Of a stretch of DNA of 64,000 bases, positions 33,340-42,631 are shown in pieces. The stretch's first letter is position 1. Every line of letters begins with the position of its first letter. A program made the translations under genes and the position numbers. The notes beneath the pieces were generated by a model that saw only the letters and a program-made list of their open reading frames with translations, had not been told where the DNA came from and searched no databases. The DNA comes from Pikeienuella litoralis (lineage in GTDB: Bacteria; Pseudomonadota; Alphaproteobacteria; Rhodobacterales; Rhodobacteraceae). The stretch covers positions 140,012 through 204,011 of the forward strand of contig NZ_JBBHER010000008.1 in assembly GCF_037646705.1 (NCBI RefSeq). Direction: 5' to 3'.

Positions 33340-35157
33340 TCAGGCGTAGAGCGCCTCGATCTGATCGGCGTATTTCGCGGCGATGTTGGCGCGGCGCACC
33401 TTCATGGTCGCGGTCACCTCGTCGTCGTCATGGTCCAACTCTTTGGTCAAAAGATGGAACCGCCGGATGTTCGCGACCGGCGCGAGGCCGCTGTTGGCCT
33501 TCGCCACCTCGGTCTCGATCAGGTCGCGCACCGCCGGATTTTCGGAGAGATTGCGGAAGGTGGTGTAGGCGAGCCGCGATTCCTCGGCCCATTTTCCCAC
33601 GGTCTCGAAATCGATCTGGATCAGCGCCGCGACGTATTTGCGCCGCTCGCCGATGGCGACGCATTCCTTGATATAGGGGCTGCTCTTCATCGCGTTCTCG
33701 ATCTCGGACGGGGAGAGATTCTTGCCCCCCGCGGTGATCATGATGTCCTTCAGCCGATCGACGACCCGGTATTGGCCGTCACTCTCCTCCACCACATCGC
33801 CGGTGTGGAGCCAGCCGTCCCGAATGGCGCCCCGCGTCGCCTCCTCGTTCTTGTAGTAGCCTTCGAAGACGATATCGCCCCGGATCAGAAGCTCCCCGAC
33901 CTCGCCGACGCGGGCTTCGGCGTTCACGACCACCTCGCCGACGCCGCCCGGCTCCAGCCGCGACAGCCGCTGCCCGAGGGCGATCCCCGTGGTCTCGGTC
34001 GCGCCGTAGACCTCGACCAGCGGCGCGCCGATGGTGCGAAAATAAGCCACGATGACCGGGGCGATCGGAGCGGCCCCGGTCATCGCGATGCGGGCGCGGC
34101 GAAGGCCGATGAAGTTCTGAAGGGCGCGAAAGACCAGCAGATACCAGAAAAGGAAGGTCAGCCGCTGCGCGACGCTCCGCCGCTCCGGCGGAAGATCGGC
34201 GAAGGGCGCGCAGGCCTTCAGCGCGCGGTCATGGAGCAGCTTCCTGAGGCCGCCCGCCTCCAGCATTCCGATATGGATCGACGCATGCAGCTTCTCCCAG
34301 ATCCGCGGCACGCCGAGGAACATCGTCGGCGCCACCTCGCGGAGATCCTCCTGCACAGTGCGGAGAGACTCGCCGAAATTCACGAGGCTGGCGTTGTAGA
34401 TCGGCGCCATCGTCGTGGTCATCTGCTCGGCCACGTGGCAGAGCGGCAGATAGGAGAGATGGGAATCCTCCCGCCCGAGGCCGAGCCGCTCCGTCACGGC
34501 GACGGCCTGCGCGCGCAGATTCCGGTAGCTCAGCATCGCGCCCTTGGGCCTGCCGGTGGAGCCGGATGTGTAGATCATCAGCGCGGTGTCATCGAGGCTC
34601 TGCCGGGCGAGCGTCTCGTCCACCAGGGCGCGGGCGGCGGCCGCGTCCGCGCGCCCCTCGGCCTCAAGCGCGGCGAAGCTGGTGACGAGATCGGGCGGAT
34701 AGGCGCGCATCCCCCGCGTCTCGATCACCACGATGCGGGCGAGCTTCGGAAGCTGGCTCCGGATCTCGAGCACCTTGTCGACCTGCTCCTGATCCTCGCA
34801 GATGACGATCTGGCTGTCGGAATGCTCGAGGACATAGGCGACTTCCGGCGCCGGGCTGGTGGGGTAGACGCCGACGGTGATCGCTCCGGCGGAGCCCGCG
34901 CCAAGCTGCGCGAGCACCCATTCGATCCGGTTTTCGGAGAGAACCGCCATGCGCCCGCCCTCGTCGAGGCCGAGCCGGCGCAGGCCAAGCGCGACCGCGG
35001 AGGCGCGCTCGAAATAGGTCTTCCAGTCCGTCACCTTCCAGATGCCGAAATCCTTCTGCCGGATGGCGCGGCGGGTCGGCCAGCGCTCCGCATTCCGGCG
35101 CAGCATCTGCGGCAGGGTCGCTTCGGGATAGGAGACGGTCTCGGCCGGCGTCCGCAT
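33340..35157 (-). CDS. AMP-forming acyl-CoA synthetase
   Basis: A 605-residue long-chain-type acyl-CoA ligase. The AMP-binding motif YTSGSTGRPKGAMLSYRNL is near residue 190. VYGATETTGIALGQRL, the TGDVVEESDGQYRVVDRLKD segment and the hinge motif KDIMITAGGKNLSPSEIENA lie near 380-460. It is the last gene of the leftward Liv-type operon; its ATG at 35157 is immediately after the livF-type stop. Acyl-CoA synthetases in such operons usually activate the imported acid, so the transporter likely imports a carboxylate rather than leucine. Confidence 0.9.
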   Translation of the reverse strand: MRTPAETVSYPEATLPQMLRRNAERWPTRRAIRQKDFGIWKVTDWKTYFERASAVALGLRRLGLDEGGRMAVLSENRIEWVLAQLGAGSAGAITVGVYPTSPAPEVAYVLEHSDSQIVICEDQEQVDKVLEIRSQLPKLARIVVIETRGMRAYPPDLVTSFAALEAEGRADAAAARALVDETLARQSLDDTALMIYTSGSTGRPKGAMLSYRNLRAQAVAVTERLGLGREDSHLSYLPLCHVAEQMTTTMAPIYNASLVNFGESLRTVQEDLREVAPTMFLGVPRIWEKLHASIHIGMLEAGGLRKLLHDRALKACAPFADLPPERRSVAQRLTFLFWYLLVFRALQNFIGLRRARIAMTGAAPIAPVIVAYFRTIGAPLVEVYGATETTGIALGQRLSRLEPGGVGEVVVNAEARVGEVGELLIRGDIVFEGYYKNEEATRGAIRDGWLHTGDVVEESDGQYRVVDRLKDIMITAGGKNLSPSEIENAMKSSPYIKECVAIGERRKYVAALIQIDFETVGKWAEESRLAYTTFRNLSENPAVRDLIETEVAKANSGLAPVANIRRFHLLTKELDHDDDEVTATMKVRRANIAAKYADQIEALYA

Positions 35158-35158
35158 C

Positions 35159-35968
35159 TCAGGACAACCAGCGCTTGCGGCGCTTGTAATGCTTGACGTC
35201 GCGATAGCTTTTCCGCGCCGCGCCGCCGGCCTGGCCGAGATAGAATTCGCGCACATCCTGATCGGCGACCAGCCGCGCGCTCGGGCCGTCCAGCTGGATC
35301 CTGCCGTTTTCCATGATGTAGCCGTATTCGGAGATGGCGAAGGCCACCGCCGCGTTCTGCTCGACCAGCAGCATCGAGGCCCCGGTCTGCCGGTTGATGC
35401 GGGCGATGATGGTGAAGATCTCCTCGACCAGCAGCGGCGAGAGGCCGAGCGACGGCTCGTCGAGAAGGATCAGCGAGGGCTGCGCGATCAGCGCCCGCCC
35501 GATCGCCAGCATCTGCTGCTCGCCCCCGGAAAGATAGCCGGCGCGCGCGGAGCGCCGCTCATGAAGGCGCGGGAAATATTCATAGACGAGATCGAAGGAG
35601 GGCGCCTTGGCCCCGCGCCCGATGAGCGCGAAGGTCGCCGCGACGAGATTTTCCTCGACGGTCAGATCCTCGAAGATGCGCCGCCCCTCCATGACGTGAA
35701 AGAGCCCCTTGCGCACCAGCTGGTGCGGCGCCATCTCGGCGGTGTCCTGGCCATTGAACAGGATCCGCCCGGCGGTCAGCTCCCCGTTCTCCAGGCTCAA
35801 AAGGCGCGAGATCGCCTTCAGCGTCGACGACTTCCCGGCCCCGTTGGAGCCGAGAAGGGTCACGACCCGCCCGCGCGGAACCGTCAGCGACAGGCCCCGG
35901 AGGACCTGCGCCGACTTGTTGTAGACGACCTCGATATTCTCGATGTCGAGAATGGCGTCCGCGCTCAC
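35159..35968 (-). CDS. Branched-chain-type ABC transporter ATPase (LivF-like)
   Basis: A 269-residue ATPase. Walker A is LGSNGAGKSSTLKAI near residue 38, signature LSGGEQQMLAIGRAL, Walker B LILLDEPSLGLSP, switch VEQNAAVAFAI. A basic tail (about 250-269, YRDVKHYKRRKRWLS) extends beyond the usual LivF end. It lies directly after the binding-protein gene and is adjacent to the acyl-CoA synthetase gene. Confidence 0.9.
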   Translation of the reverse strand: MSADAILDIENIEVVYNKSAQVLRGLSLTVPRGRVVTLLGSNGAGKSSTLKAISRLLSLENGELTAGRILFNGQDTAEMAPHQLVRKGLFHVMEGRRIFEDLTVEENLVAATFALIGRGAKAPSFDLVYEYFPRLHERRSARAGYLSGGEQQMLAIGRALIAQPSLILLDEPSLGLSPLLVEEIFTIIARINRQTGASMLLVEQNAAVAFAISEYGYIMENGRIQLDGPSARLVADQDVREFYLGQAGGAARKSYRDVKHYKRRKRWLS

Positions 35969-35974
35969 GCTTCA

Positions 35975-37150
35975 TCACTCCTGCAGGCTGATCCAGTCCG
36001 ACATCGGCAGCATCTTCTGCTCGGCGGCGCTGTATTGATAGACGCGCCCGACAGGGATCGAGTTGCCGGGCGTCGAGATCGGAACGCCGATGACGCCGCC
36101 GGTGTCGAAGTTCTCGATGGTGTTCATCGCCGCCTTCAACGTGTCGCCGTTCAGCTCCTGACCGGCGGCGAGGACCCGGCGCGCGGATTCGATCATCACC
36201 ATCGCCGAGAGAAAGCCCTGCATGTAGCCGGTGGCCTGATATTCGGGCCGCATCTCGCGGATCTTGTCCAGCATCGGCGCGTCTTCGGCGTCGTCGTAAT
36301 AGTACCGATACGGCATCACGCCCATGAAGCCGTCGGCGAGCTCGCCCACCGTGTTCCAGAGCGAGCTGTCCATCGACCAGAACGTGCCCATGAATTTCGT
36401 CGTCAGGCCCAGAGACTTGGCCTGAGACATGAATTCCGGGATCGGCGCCATGATATAGCCGTGAAAGATGGTGTAGTCGGGCCTCGCGCGGCGAAGCTTC
36501 AGAACTTCGGTCGAGACATCGACGGAGCCCGGAGCGGTGATGATCTCCTCGACGATTTCGAGACCGAGCTCCGCCGCCCGGGCGCGGGTTTTCTCGATCG
36601 GATCTCGGCCGAATTCGCTGTCCGAATTGACCAGAACCAGCTTCGCGCCGGGCGTCTCCTTCGCGATATATTCGAGGAGGATGCCGACCATCTCGGTGTA
36701 ATCCGGACCGGCGATGAAGGTGTAGGGATAGGCCTCGGGGTCGTTCAGCTCGCTGGCGAAGGAGGCGCCGCCCATGATCATGCTCTTGGCGCGGGCCAGC
36801 TCCGGCGCGATGGTCTTGGCGAAGCCGGTCGAGTCTCCATAATAGAGGTGGATCTCCTCCTGGCTCAGCAGCTTGTTGAACACCGCGACCGACTGGTCGA
36901 CCTTGTAGCCGGTGTCCTCATAGGCGAGCCGGAGTTTCCGCCCGCCGACGCCGCCATCCGCGTTGGCGATCTCGATATAGTCCTGCATCCCGGCTTCGAT
37001 CGCGACCCCGGCGAAGCCGAAGACCCCGGTCATCGGCAACGAGGCGCCGATCACGATATCGTCCCCCGCCGCTCTCGCGCCGCCGGCGCTCAGCGTCAGG
37101 CCTGCGGTCGCCATCATCCCCATCAGGGTGCGTCTGGTCAGCTCGGACAT
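35975..37150 (-). CDS. Branched-chain-type ABC transporter binding protein
   Basis: A 391-residue periplasmic receptor of the Leu/Ile/Val-binding fold. The signal peptide carries a twin arginine (LTRRTLMGMMATAGLTLSAG), followed by GDDIVIGASLPMTGVFGFAG, the family opening. The ATG at 37150 is chosen because GGGAG lies about 7 bases upstream; an upstream in-frame ATG at 37171 is possible. Members of this branch often bind aromatic or aliphatic acids. It sits between the permeases and the second ATPase. Confidence 0.88.
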   Translation of the reverse strand: MSELTRRTLMGMMATAGLTLSAGGARAAGDDIVIGASLPMTGVFGFAGVAIEAGMQDYIEIANADGGVGGRKLRLAYEDTGYKVDQSVAVFNKLLSQEEIHLYYGDSTGFAKTIAPELARAKSMIMGGASFASELNDPEAYPYTFIAGPDYTEMVGILLEYIAKETPGAKLVLVNSDSEFGRDPIEKTRARAAELGLEIVEEIITAPGSVDVSTEVLKLRRARPDYTIFHGYIMAPIPEFMSQAKSLGLTTKFMGTFWSMDSSLWNTVGELADGFMGVMPYRYYYDDAEDAPMLDKIREMRPEYQATGYMQGFLSAMVMIESARRVLAAGQELNGDTLKAAMNTIENFDTGGVIGVPISTPGNSIPVGRVYQYSAAEQKMLPMSDWISLQE

Positions 37151-37182
37151 TCGTTTTCTCCCGTTTTCCATTGTTGTTTTCA

Positions 37183-38226
37183 TCAGGTCCTGAACGGCCA
37201 CAGCCGGAAATGGCGGCGCACCCGCTGGATGATTTCCGCCAGCCCTTGCGGCTCGAACACCAGAAAGCCGACGATCAGCACGCCGAAGACAATGGTGCGC
37301 ACCGGCGAGAGCAGAACCCCCGCGTTCGGCACCCAGGGGCTGGCCCATTCCACCGCGAAGCGCAAAAGCTCCGGCGTCAGCGTCATGAAGAGCGCGCCGA
37401 CGACGCCGCCGATGATCGTGCCCATGCCGCCGACGATGATCGCCGCGAGAAGGAAGATCGACGCGATGAAGGGAAAGCTCTCGGGCGTCACCACGCGGAA
37501 GAAATAGGCCCAGAGTCCGCCGGCCACCCCGGCGTAGAAAGAGGCGACGGCGAAGCTCATCAGCTTGTAGCGAAGCAGCGGAATACCCAGCACCTCGGCC
37601 GAGATGTCCCGGTCGCGAATGGCGATGAAGGCGCGCCCGATGCGGGTGCGAAACAGGTTCGCCGCGCCGAGAACCATCAGGATCGTCAGCGGCATGATCA
37701 CCCAGTAAAGCTGAAAATAGGTGATCAGCTCGACCCCGAAGACGCGCGCCGGGGCGACATTGGCGCCGCCATTGCCGCCGGTCACCGATTCCCAATGCAC
37801 GAAGATGAAATGCAGGATGAAGGACGCGGCGATGGTGGCGATGGCGAGATAGAGCCCCTTGACCCGGAGGCTGGGGATGCCGACGACGACGCCGATCGCG
37901 GCCGCCACCCCGCCGCCGAGCAGGATGTTCAGGAGGAAGGGCGAGCCCACATCCCGCTCCAGCCAGGCGACGGTATAGGCCCCGACCGCCATGAAGGCGG
38001 CCTGCCCGAGGCTCACCAGCCCGGTGAAGCCGGTGAGGATGTTCAACCCGGTGGCGGCGATGACGTTGATCGCGATGAGGCAGATCAGGTAAAGCCAGTA
38101 ATCGTTGAAGAAAAACGGCAGCGCCGCCAGCCCGGCGATCAGCGCGCCGGTCCAGACCTGCTGCGGCCGCGTGGTCAGGAGCGCCTCGTCGGCGCGATAG
38201 GTCTCCTTCGCCGTGCCGATGATCAT
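37183..38226 (-). CDS. Branched-chain-type ABC transporter permease (LivM-like)
   Basis: A 347-residue membrane protein with about nine to ten segments. The core NILTGFTGLVSLGQAAFMAV near residue 67 and FIAIRDRDISAEVLGIPLLR near 215 are LivM hallmarks. It starts 2 bases after livH and pairs with it as the membrane channel of the importer. Confidence 0.9.
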   Translation of the reverse strand: MIIGTAKETYRADEALLTTRPQQVWTGALIAGLAALPFFFNDYWLYLICLIAINVIAATGLNILTGFTGLVSLGQAAFMAVGAYTVAWLERDVGSPFLLNILLGGGVAAAIGVVVGIPSLRVKGLYLAIATIAASFILHFIFVHWESVTGGNGGANVAPARVFGVELITYFQLYWVIMPLTILMVLGAANLFRTRIGRAFIAIRDRDISAEVLGIPLLRYKLMSFAVASFYAGVAGGLWAYFFRVVTPESFPFIASIFLLAAIIVGGMGTIIGGVVGALFMTLTPELLRFAVEWASPWVPNAGVLLSPVRTIVFGVLIVGFLVFEPQGLAEIIQRVRRHFRLWPFRT

Positions 38227-38228
38227 CG

Positions 38229-39113
38229 CTACAACCTTTCGATCTCATGGACGCCGAACAGGCCGTAAGGCCGGATCATCAGCGCCGCGATCATCAGGCT
38301 GAAGGTCACGACGCTCTGGTAGTCGCCGCCCATGAAGGCGCCCGCCCAGGACTGGATCAGCCCGAGCGCCAGCCCCGCGACCAGCGCGCCCAGCACCGAA
38401 TCCAGCCCGCCGACGATCACCACCGCCAGCGCCGAGAGTCCGAAGACGCCCATCGAGGGCGCGATCCCGCCGATCGCCCCGAGCAGGACGCCCGCCCCCG
38501 CCGCGGTGGCGCAGCCGATGATCCAGGCGGCGGAGAACACCCCCGGCACGTTGACGCCGCAGGAATAGGCCGCCGCCTGATCGGTGGCCGTGGCGCGGAG
38601 CGCGACCCCGCCGCGCCAGAAGCGGAACAGGATCAGGAAGATCGCGATCACCCCCGCCGCGACGAGAAAGCTCACGGCGATCTTCCGGGACATGTAGGCC
38701 TCCCCGAGAAAGAGCGGCGCGCTGTCGATGAACGCGGGCAGGCTCCGCGGATCGGTGCCCCAGATCAGCTCGACCAGCCCGACGATGATCGAGCCGAGCC
38801 CGATCGTCACCATCAGGACCGAGATCGGGCTCTCCCCCAGCAGCGGGCGGATCACCCCGCGCTCGATCACCGCGCCGACCGCGCCGCCGCCGATCACCGC
38901 CAGCGGCAGCGCCGCCCAGACCGGCAGGCCGAGCCCCGCCGCGAAGGCGAAGAAGAGATAGGCGCCGAGCATCAGCAATTCGCCCACCGCAAGGTTGACG
39001 ACCCGCGTCGCCTTGTAGATCAGCACGAACGAGAGCGCCGTCAGCGCCAGAAGCGCGCCCGAGCCGAGGCCGGCGAGGGAGACCTCGATGAAGAACAGAA
39101 GCTCGCCGTTCAT
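38229..39113 (-). CDS. Branched-chain-type ABC transporter permease (LivH-like)
   Basis: A 294-residue membrane protein with eight or so hydrophobic segments. The LivH motifs LTALSFVLIYKATRVVNLAV near residue 23, ALRATATDQAAAYSCGVNV near 173 and VVIVGGLDSVLGALVAGLAL near 230 are present. It overlaps the livG-type gene by 4 bases. Confidence 0.9.
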   Translation of the reverse strand: MNGELLFFIEVSLAGLGSGALLALTALSFVLIYKATRVVNLAVGELLMLGAYLFFAFAAGLGLPVWAALPLAVIGGGAVGAVIERGVIRPLLGESPISVLMVTIGLGSIIVGLVELIWGTDPRSLPAFIDSAPLFLGEAYMSRKIAVSFLVAAGVIAIFLILFRFWRGGVALRATATDQAAAYSCGVNVPGVFSAAWIIGCATAAGAGVLLGAIGGIAPSMGVFGLSALAVVIVGGLDSVLGALVAGLALGLIQSWAGAFMGGDYQSVVTFSLMIAALMIRPYGLFGVHEIERL

Positions 39114-40015
39114 GTCGCCGCCTCCGCCGCCAGCCGCCTCATCAGCGCCGCGGGATCGCCGCTGCCGAGATAGGCTTCGGCGACGAGCGGATCCGCCTGC
39201 ACCTCGGCGGGTGGGCCGCTGGCGATCAGCGCGCCGAAATTCAGCACCGCGACATGATCGGAGATGTCCATCACCAGCCCCATGTCATGCTCGACCATCA
39301 GAATGGTCGCGCCCCATTCCTCCTTCACGTCGAGGATGAACCGCGCCATGTCCTCGGTCTCCTCCCGGTTCATGCCGGCGACCGGCTCGTCGAGGAGCAG
39401 GATGCGCGGGCGCATCGCCAGCGCGCGCGCCAGCTCCACGCGCTTTTGCAGTCCATAGGAGAGAACCGAGACCGGCATGTTGCGGATATGGTCGATCTCC
39501 AGAAAGTCGATGATCCGCTCCTCGACCTCGCGGCGAAGCTCCATCTCCTCGCGGGCGGCGGGCCCGGCGTAAAGGAACGCCTGCAGAAGATTGGTCTTCA
39601 TGTGCGCGTGGCGGCCGAGCTTGATGTTGTCCAGCACCGTCATGCCGCGAAAAAGCGCGATGTTCTGAAAGGAGCGCGCCATGCCGAGCGCGGCGCGCCG
39701 CGGCGGCCGGAGGGCGCCGATATCTTCGCCGTCCAGCAGGATCCGCCCGGATTCCGGCCGGTAGAAGCCCGAGATGCAGTTGAACATCGAGGTCTTGCCC
39801 GCGCCGTTCGGCCCGATCAGCGCGGTGATCGCCCCCGCCTCCGCACCGAAGGAGACGCCCCTGAGCGCCTTCACGCCGCCGAAGCTCAGCACGACATTCT
39901 CTACTGTGAGCGAGGCGGGCTCGCCTTCCACCCTGGGCGCGGCGGCGCTCACACCCGGGATCCGGGTCGGGCGCGGCCTCGCCCGTCGGGCGCGGCGCGC
40001 CGGCAAGAAACCCAT
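39110..40015 (-). CDS. Branched-chain-type ABC transporter ATPase (LivG-like)
   Basis: A 301-residue ATPase, the first gene of the six-gene leftward operon. Walker A GPNGAGKTSMFNCISGF is near residue 66, signature VLSYGLQKRVELARAL, Walker B ILLLDEPVAGMN, and the LivG-type C-terminus VAEAYLGSGD is present. About 35 arginine-rich residues precede the domain if the ATG at 40015 is used; a GTG at 39952 would give a compact protein. A GGAGG near 40035 is 16 or more bases away, so the start is uncertain. The signature reads YGLQK in place of the usual SGGQ, as seen in some LivG proteins of acyl-CoA-synthetase-linked operons. Confidence 0.82.
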   Translation of the reverse strand: MGFLPARRARRARPRPTRIPGVSAAAPRVEGEPASLTVENVVLSFGGVKALRGVSFGAEAGAITALIGPNGAGKTSMFNCISGFYRPESGRILLDGEDIGALRPPRRAALGMARSFQNIALFRGMTVLDNIKLGRHAHMKTNLLQAFLYAGPAAREEMELRREVEERIIDFLEIDHIRNMPVSVLSYGLQKRVELARALAMRPRILLLDEPVAGMNREETEDMARFILDVKEEWGATILMVEHDMGLVMDISDHVAVLNFGALIASGPPAEVQADPLVAEAYLGSGDPAALMRRLAAEAAT

Positions 40016-40142
40016 ATGCGGCTCACGCCACACCTCCCCAAGCCGAGGCGTTCACCGCCCCTGTTCCCTCATCTCTACTCAACCGCAGACCCGCTCCGCA
40101 AGCAACAAGGAGACTTCGCCCCGGGGTAAGGGCGCGCGGATG

Positions 40143-40781
40143 TCACTCGAAAAGTTCGTCCTGCCCTTCGGCGGCCGGGGCGTCGTCCTCCTCCTCCTCG
40201 CCATCGGCCTCGAGCGCGCCGCGATTGTCGAGAAGCCCGGCGTCGCGGAGCTCCTTCACGCCCGGCAGGTCGCGCGGGCTCTCCAGCCCGAACTGGTCCA
40301 GAAACCGATCGGTGGTGACGAAGGTGACAGGGCGCCCCGGCGTCATCCGGCGCCGGCCGAGCCGGACCCATTCGAGTTCGATCAGCATGTCGAGCGTGCC
40401 GCGCGAGACGGAGACGCCCCTGATCTCCTCGATCTCGGCGCGGGTCGTCGGCTGATGATAGGCGATGATCGCCAATGTCTCCACCGCGGCGCGCGACAGG
40501 CGGCGCCGCTCGACCTGATCGCGGCGCATGAGAAAGCCGAGATCGGGCGCCGTGCGGATCGCCCATCCCGCGCCGACCCGGCGGATCGTGACGCCCCGTC
40601 CCTCATAGCGGCGACGAAGCCGCGCCAGCGCTTCCGCCGGATCCGCGCCATGCGGCATCCGCGCCGCCATCTCCTTCAGTTCGAGCGGCTGGGCGGAGGC
40701 GAAAAGCAGCGCCTCGACCATGCGCTCCTGCTCCTCCATCGGCGGCGCGCGAAAGAGGCTTTCGGGCGGCGTTTCAGGCAT
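40143..40781 (-). CDS. scpB: Segregation and condensation protein ScpB
   Basis: A 212-residue winged-helix protein that binds the Smc-ScpA complex in chromosome condensation. EALLFASAQPLELKEMAARM near residue 24 and the conserved core ETLAIIAYHQPTTRAEIEEI followed by RGV near 98 identify it; FLDQFGLESPRDLPGVKEL lies near the C-terminus. An acidic tail (EEEEDDAPAAEGQDELFE) ends the protein. The ATG at 40781 overlaps scpA by 8 bases. Confidence 0.9.
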   Translation of the reverse strand: MPETPPESLFRAPPMEEQERMVEALLFASAQPLELKEMAARMPHGADPAEALARLRRRYEGRGVTIRRVGAGWAIRTAPDLGFLMRRDQVERRRLSRAAVETLAIIAYHQPTTRAEIEEIRGVSVSRGTLDMLIELEWVRLGRRRMTPGRPVTFVTTDRFLDQFGLESPRDLPGVKELRDAGLLDNRGALEADGEEEEDDAPAAEGQDELFE

Positions 40782-41625
40782 GGCGCGTCGCCGCGTCGGC
40801 GCGCCGGGGCGCGCGGAGCATGAGCGGGCCGAAGATGTCATCCTGACGGATTTCGGCCTCGCCGCGTTTCACAAGCTCCAGCGAAGCCGCGAAATGGCTG
40901 GCGAGCGCGCTTCGCCTGCGTTCCGGCGCGCCGGCCCAATCATCGGGGAGCCACGCCGAGAGCGCGGTCCAGTCCATCGCGTCGCCGATCAGGTCCGTCA
41001 GCCGCTTCACCGCATCCTCGAGCGCATAAACCGGCGCGCGGCGAAGGTGCAGCGGCTCGTAGCTGTCCTTCGTCTTGATCCGGGCGTAGGCGGTCAGGAG
41101 GTCGGTGAGCGAAGCGGTCCATTCCACCCTCCGGCGCACGGCCTGGCTCTCCTCCTCGCCGCGGGGAAAGATCTCGCGGCCGAGTTGATCGCGCGCCATC
41201 AGCCGCGCGCCGGCGGTGCGCATCGCCTCCAGCCGCTCCAGCCGAAAGGCGAGCCGCGCGGCGAGGTCCTCCGCGCTCGGGCCTTCGTCCTCTTCGGGCG
41301 GCGGCAGAAGCAGGCGCGACTTCAGATAGGCGAGCCAGGCCGCCATCACCAGATAATCCGCGGCGATCTCGATCCGCAGTTTCCGCGCCGCGGCGACGAA
41401 CGCCAGATATTGCTCCGCCAGTTGCAGGATCGAGACGCGGCGAAGATCCACCTTCTGGCCGCGCGCCAGCGTCAGCAGCAGATCGAGCGGCCCTTCGAAG
41501 CCGTCCACATCGACGAGAAGCGCCTCCGGATCCGCCGCTCCCGCGCGGGGCGCGGTGAAGAGCGCGCCCTCCTCCTCCCGCCGCTCTGGCGGAAAAGGCT
41601 GTTCGGGCGCGCGCTCGTCACGCAT
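40774..41625 (-). CDS. scpA: Segregation and condensation protein ScpA
   Basis: A 283-residue kleisin that bridges the Smc head domains. The family start DGFEGPLDLLLTLARGQKVD near residue 38, AADYLVMAAWLAYLKSRLLL near 88, and a C-terminal winged-helix region (SHFAASLELVKRGEAEIRQ) are seen. The ATG at 41625 overlaps the nagZ stop by 8 bases. The order nagZ-scpA-scpB is common in alphaproteobacteria. Confidence 0.9.
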   Translation of the reverse strand: MRDERAPEQPFPPERREEEGALFTAPRAGAADPEALLVDVDGFEGPLDLLLTLARGQKVDLRRVSILQLAEQYLAFVAAARKLRIEIAADYLVMAAWLAYLKSRLLLPPPEEDEGPSAEDLAARLAFRLERLEAMRTAGARLMARDQLGREIFPRGEEESQAVRRRVEWTASLTDLLTAYARIKTKDSYEPLHLRRAPVYALEDAVKRLTDLIGDAMDWTALSAWLPDDWAGAPERRRSALASHFAASLELVKRGEAEIRQDDIFGPLMLRAPRRADAATRHA

Positions 41626-42631
41626 GGGCGCCCGCCTTCGCCGGGTCGAGCGCGCGGTAGCGCCGCTCCACCTCGGCGATGTCGATCTCCTCCACCGCCC
41701 GCGGCAGCGCGTCCACCGCGCGCGCGCGCGCCAGCGCCCGGCCTTCAAGCCGGCCGGCGGCTTCGGCGGCGGCCTCCATTTCGGCCATGTCGCCATTGCA
41801 GTGCAGAACGATATCGCAGCCGGCGTCGAGGCTCGCCGTCACCCGCTCGGCGATCGAGCCCTGAAGCGCGCCCATGGAGATATCGTCGGTCATCAACAGC
41901 CCTTGAAAGCCGATCTCATCCCGGATCAGGTCGATGCAGGGGCCGGAGAAGGTGACGGGATATTCGGCGTCCACCGCGTCGATCATGAGATGCGCGGTCA
42001 TGCCCATCGGCGCGTCGGCGTGGGCGCGAAAAGGCGCGAAATCCTGCTCCAGAGCGGCGCGCGAGGCGGAGACGACCGGGAGCGAGAGATGCGGGTCCAC
42101 GTCGGCGCGGCCATAACCCGGGAGATGCTTCACCACCGGCAGAACCCCGCCCGCCATCAGCCCGCGCCTCACCGCGTGGCCGAGCGCTCCGACGCGGGCC
42201 CCGTCGCGCGCCAGCGCGCGGTCGCCGATCGCCTGATGCAGGTCCGGCGTCGCCACGTCGAGAAGCGGCGCGCAGTTCACGTCGACGCCGGCGGCGTTCA
42301 ACTCGTGCGCGATCAACCGATAGCGAAGGACGAGCGCCTCCGCCGCGACCTCAAGCGGGCGGCCCTCGCATTCGGCCATCGCCGGGCGAAACGCGCGCCA
42401 ATGCGGCGGGCGAAGCCGCTGCACGCGCCCGCCCTCCTGATCGACGAGAACGGGCGCCTGTCGGCCGACGGCGGCCCGCATCTCGGCGGTCAGCGCCGCA
42501 AGCTGGTCCGGGCTTTCGACATTCCGCGCGAAGATGATGAAGCCCCACGGGTCCGCGGCGCGGAAAAAATCCCGCTCCCGCGCCGAAAGCGCGCCCCCCG
42601 CGCAGCCGAGGATGAGCGCGCCGGGCGCCAT
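41618..42631 (-). CDS. nagZ: Beta-N-acetylhexosaminidase NagZ
   Basis: A 337-residue cytoplasmic GH3 glycosidase that removes GlcNAc from anhydromuropeptides in peptidoglycan recycling. WGFIIFARNVESPDQLAAL, VDQEGGRVQRLRPPHW, the His/Asp loop VVKHLPGYGRADVDPHLSLP near residue 165 and the nucleophile Asp in GLLMTDDISMGALQ near 245 are present. The usual KHFPGHG reads KHLPGYG here, so the second residue of that motif pair is changed. Start and preceding stop overlap in TGATG. Confidence 0.9.
   Translation of the reverse strand: MAPGALILGCAGGALSARERDFFRAADPWGFIIFARNVESPDQLAALTAEMRAAVGRQAPVLVDQEGGRVQRLRPPHWRAFRPAMAECEGRPLEVAAEALVLRYRLIAHELNAAGVDVNCAPLLDVATPDLHQAIGDRALARDGARVGALGHAVRRGLMAGGVLPVVKHLPGYGRADVDPHLSLPVVSASRAALEQDFAPFRAHADAPMGMTAHLMIDAVDAEYPVTFSGPCIDLIRDEIGFQGLLMTDDISMGALQGSIAERVTASLDAGCDIVLHCNGDMAEMEAAAEAAGRLEGRALARARAVDALPRAVEEIDIAEVERRYRALDPAKAGAHA

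Noticed and set aside
33124..37507. Two long plus-strand frames opposite the acyl-CoA synthetase/Liv genes
   Set aside because: Antisense shadows with no domains, covering several confident minus-strand genes at once.
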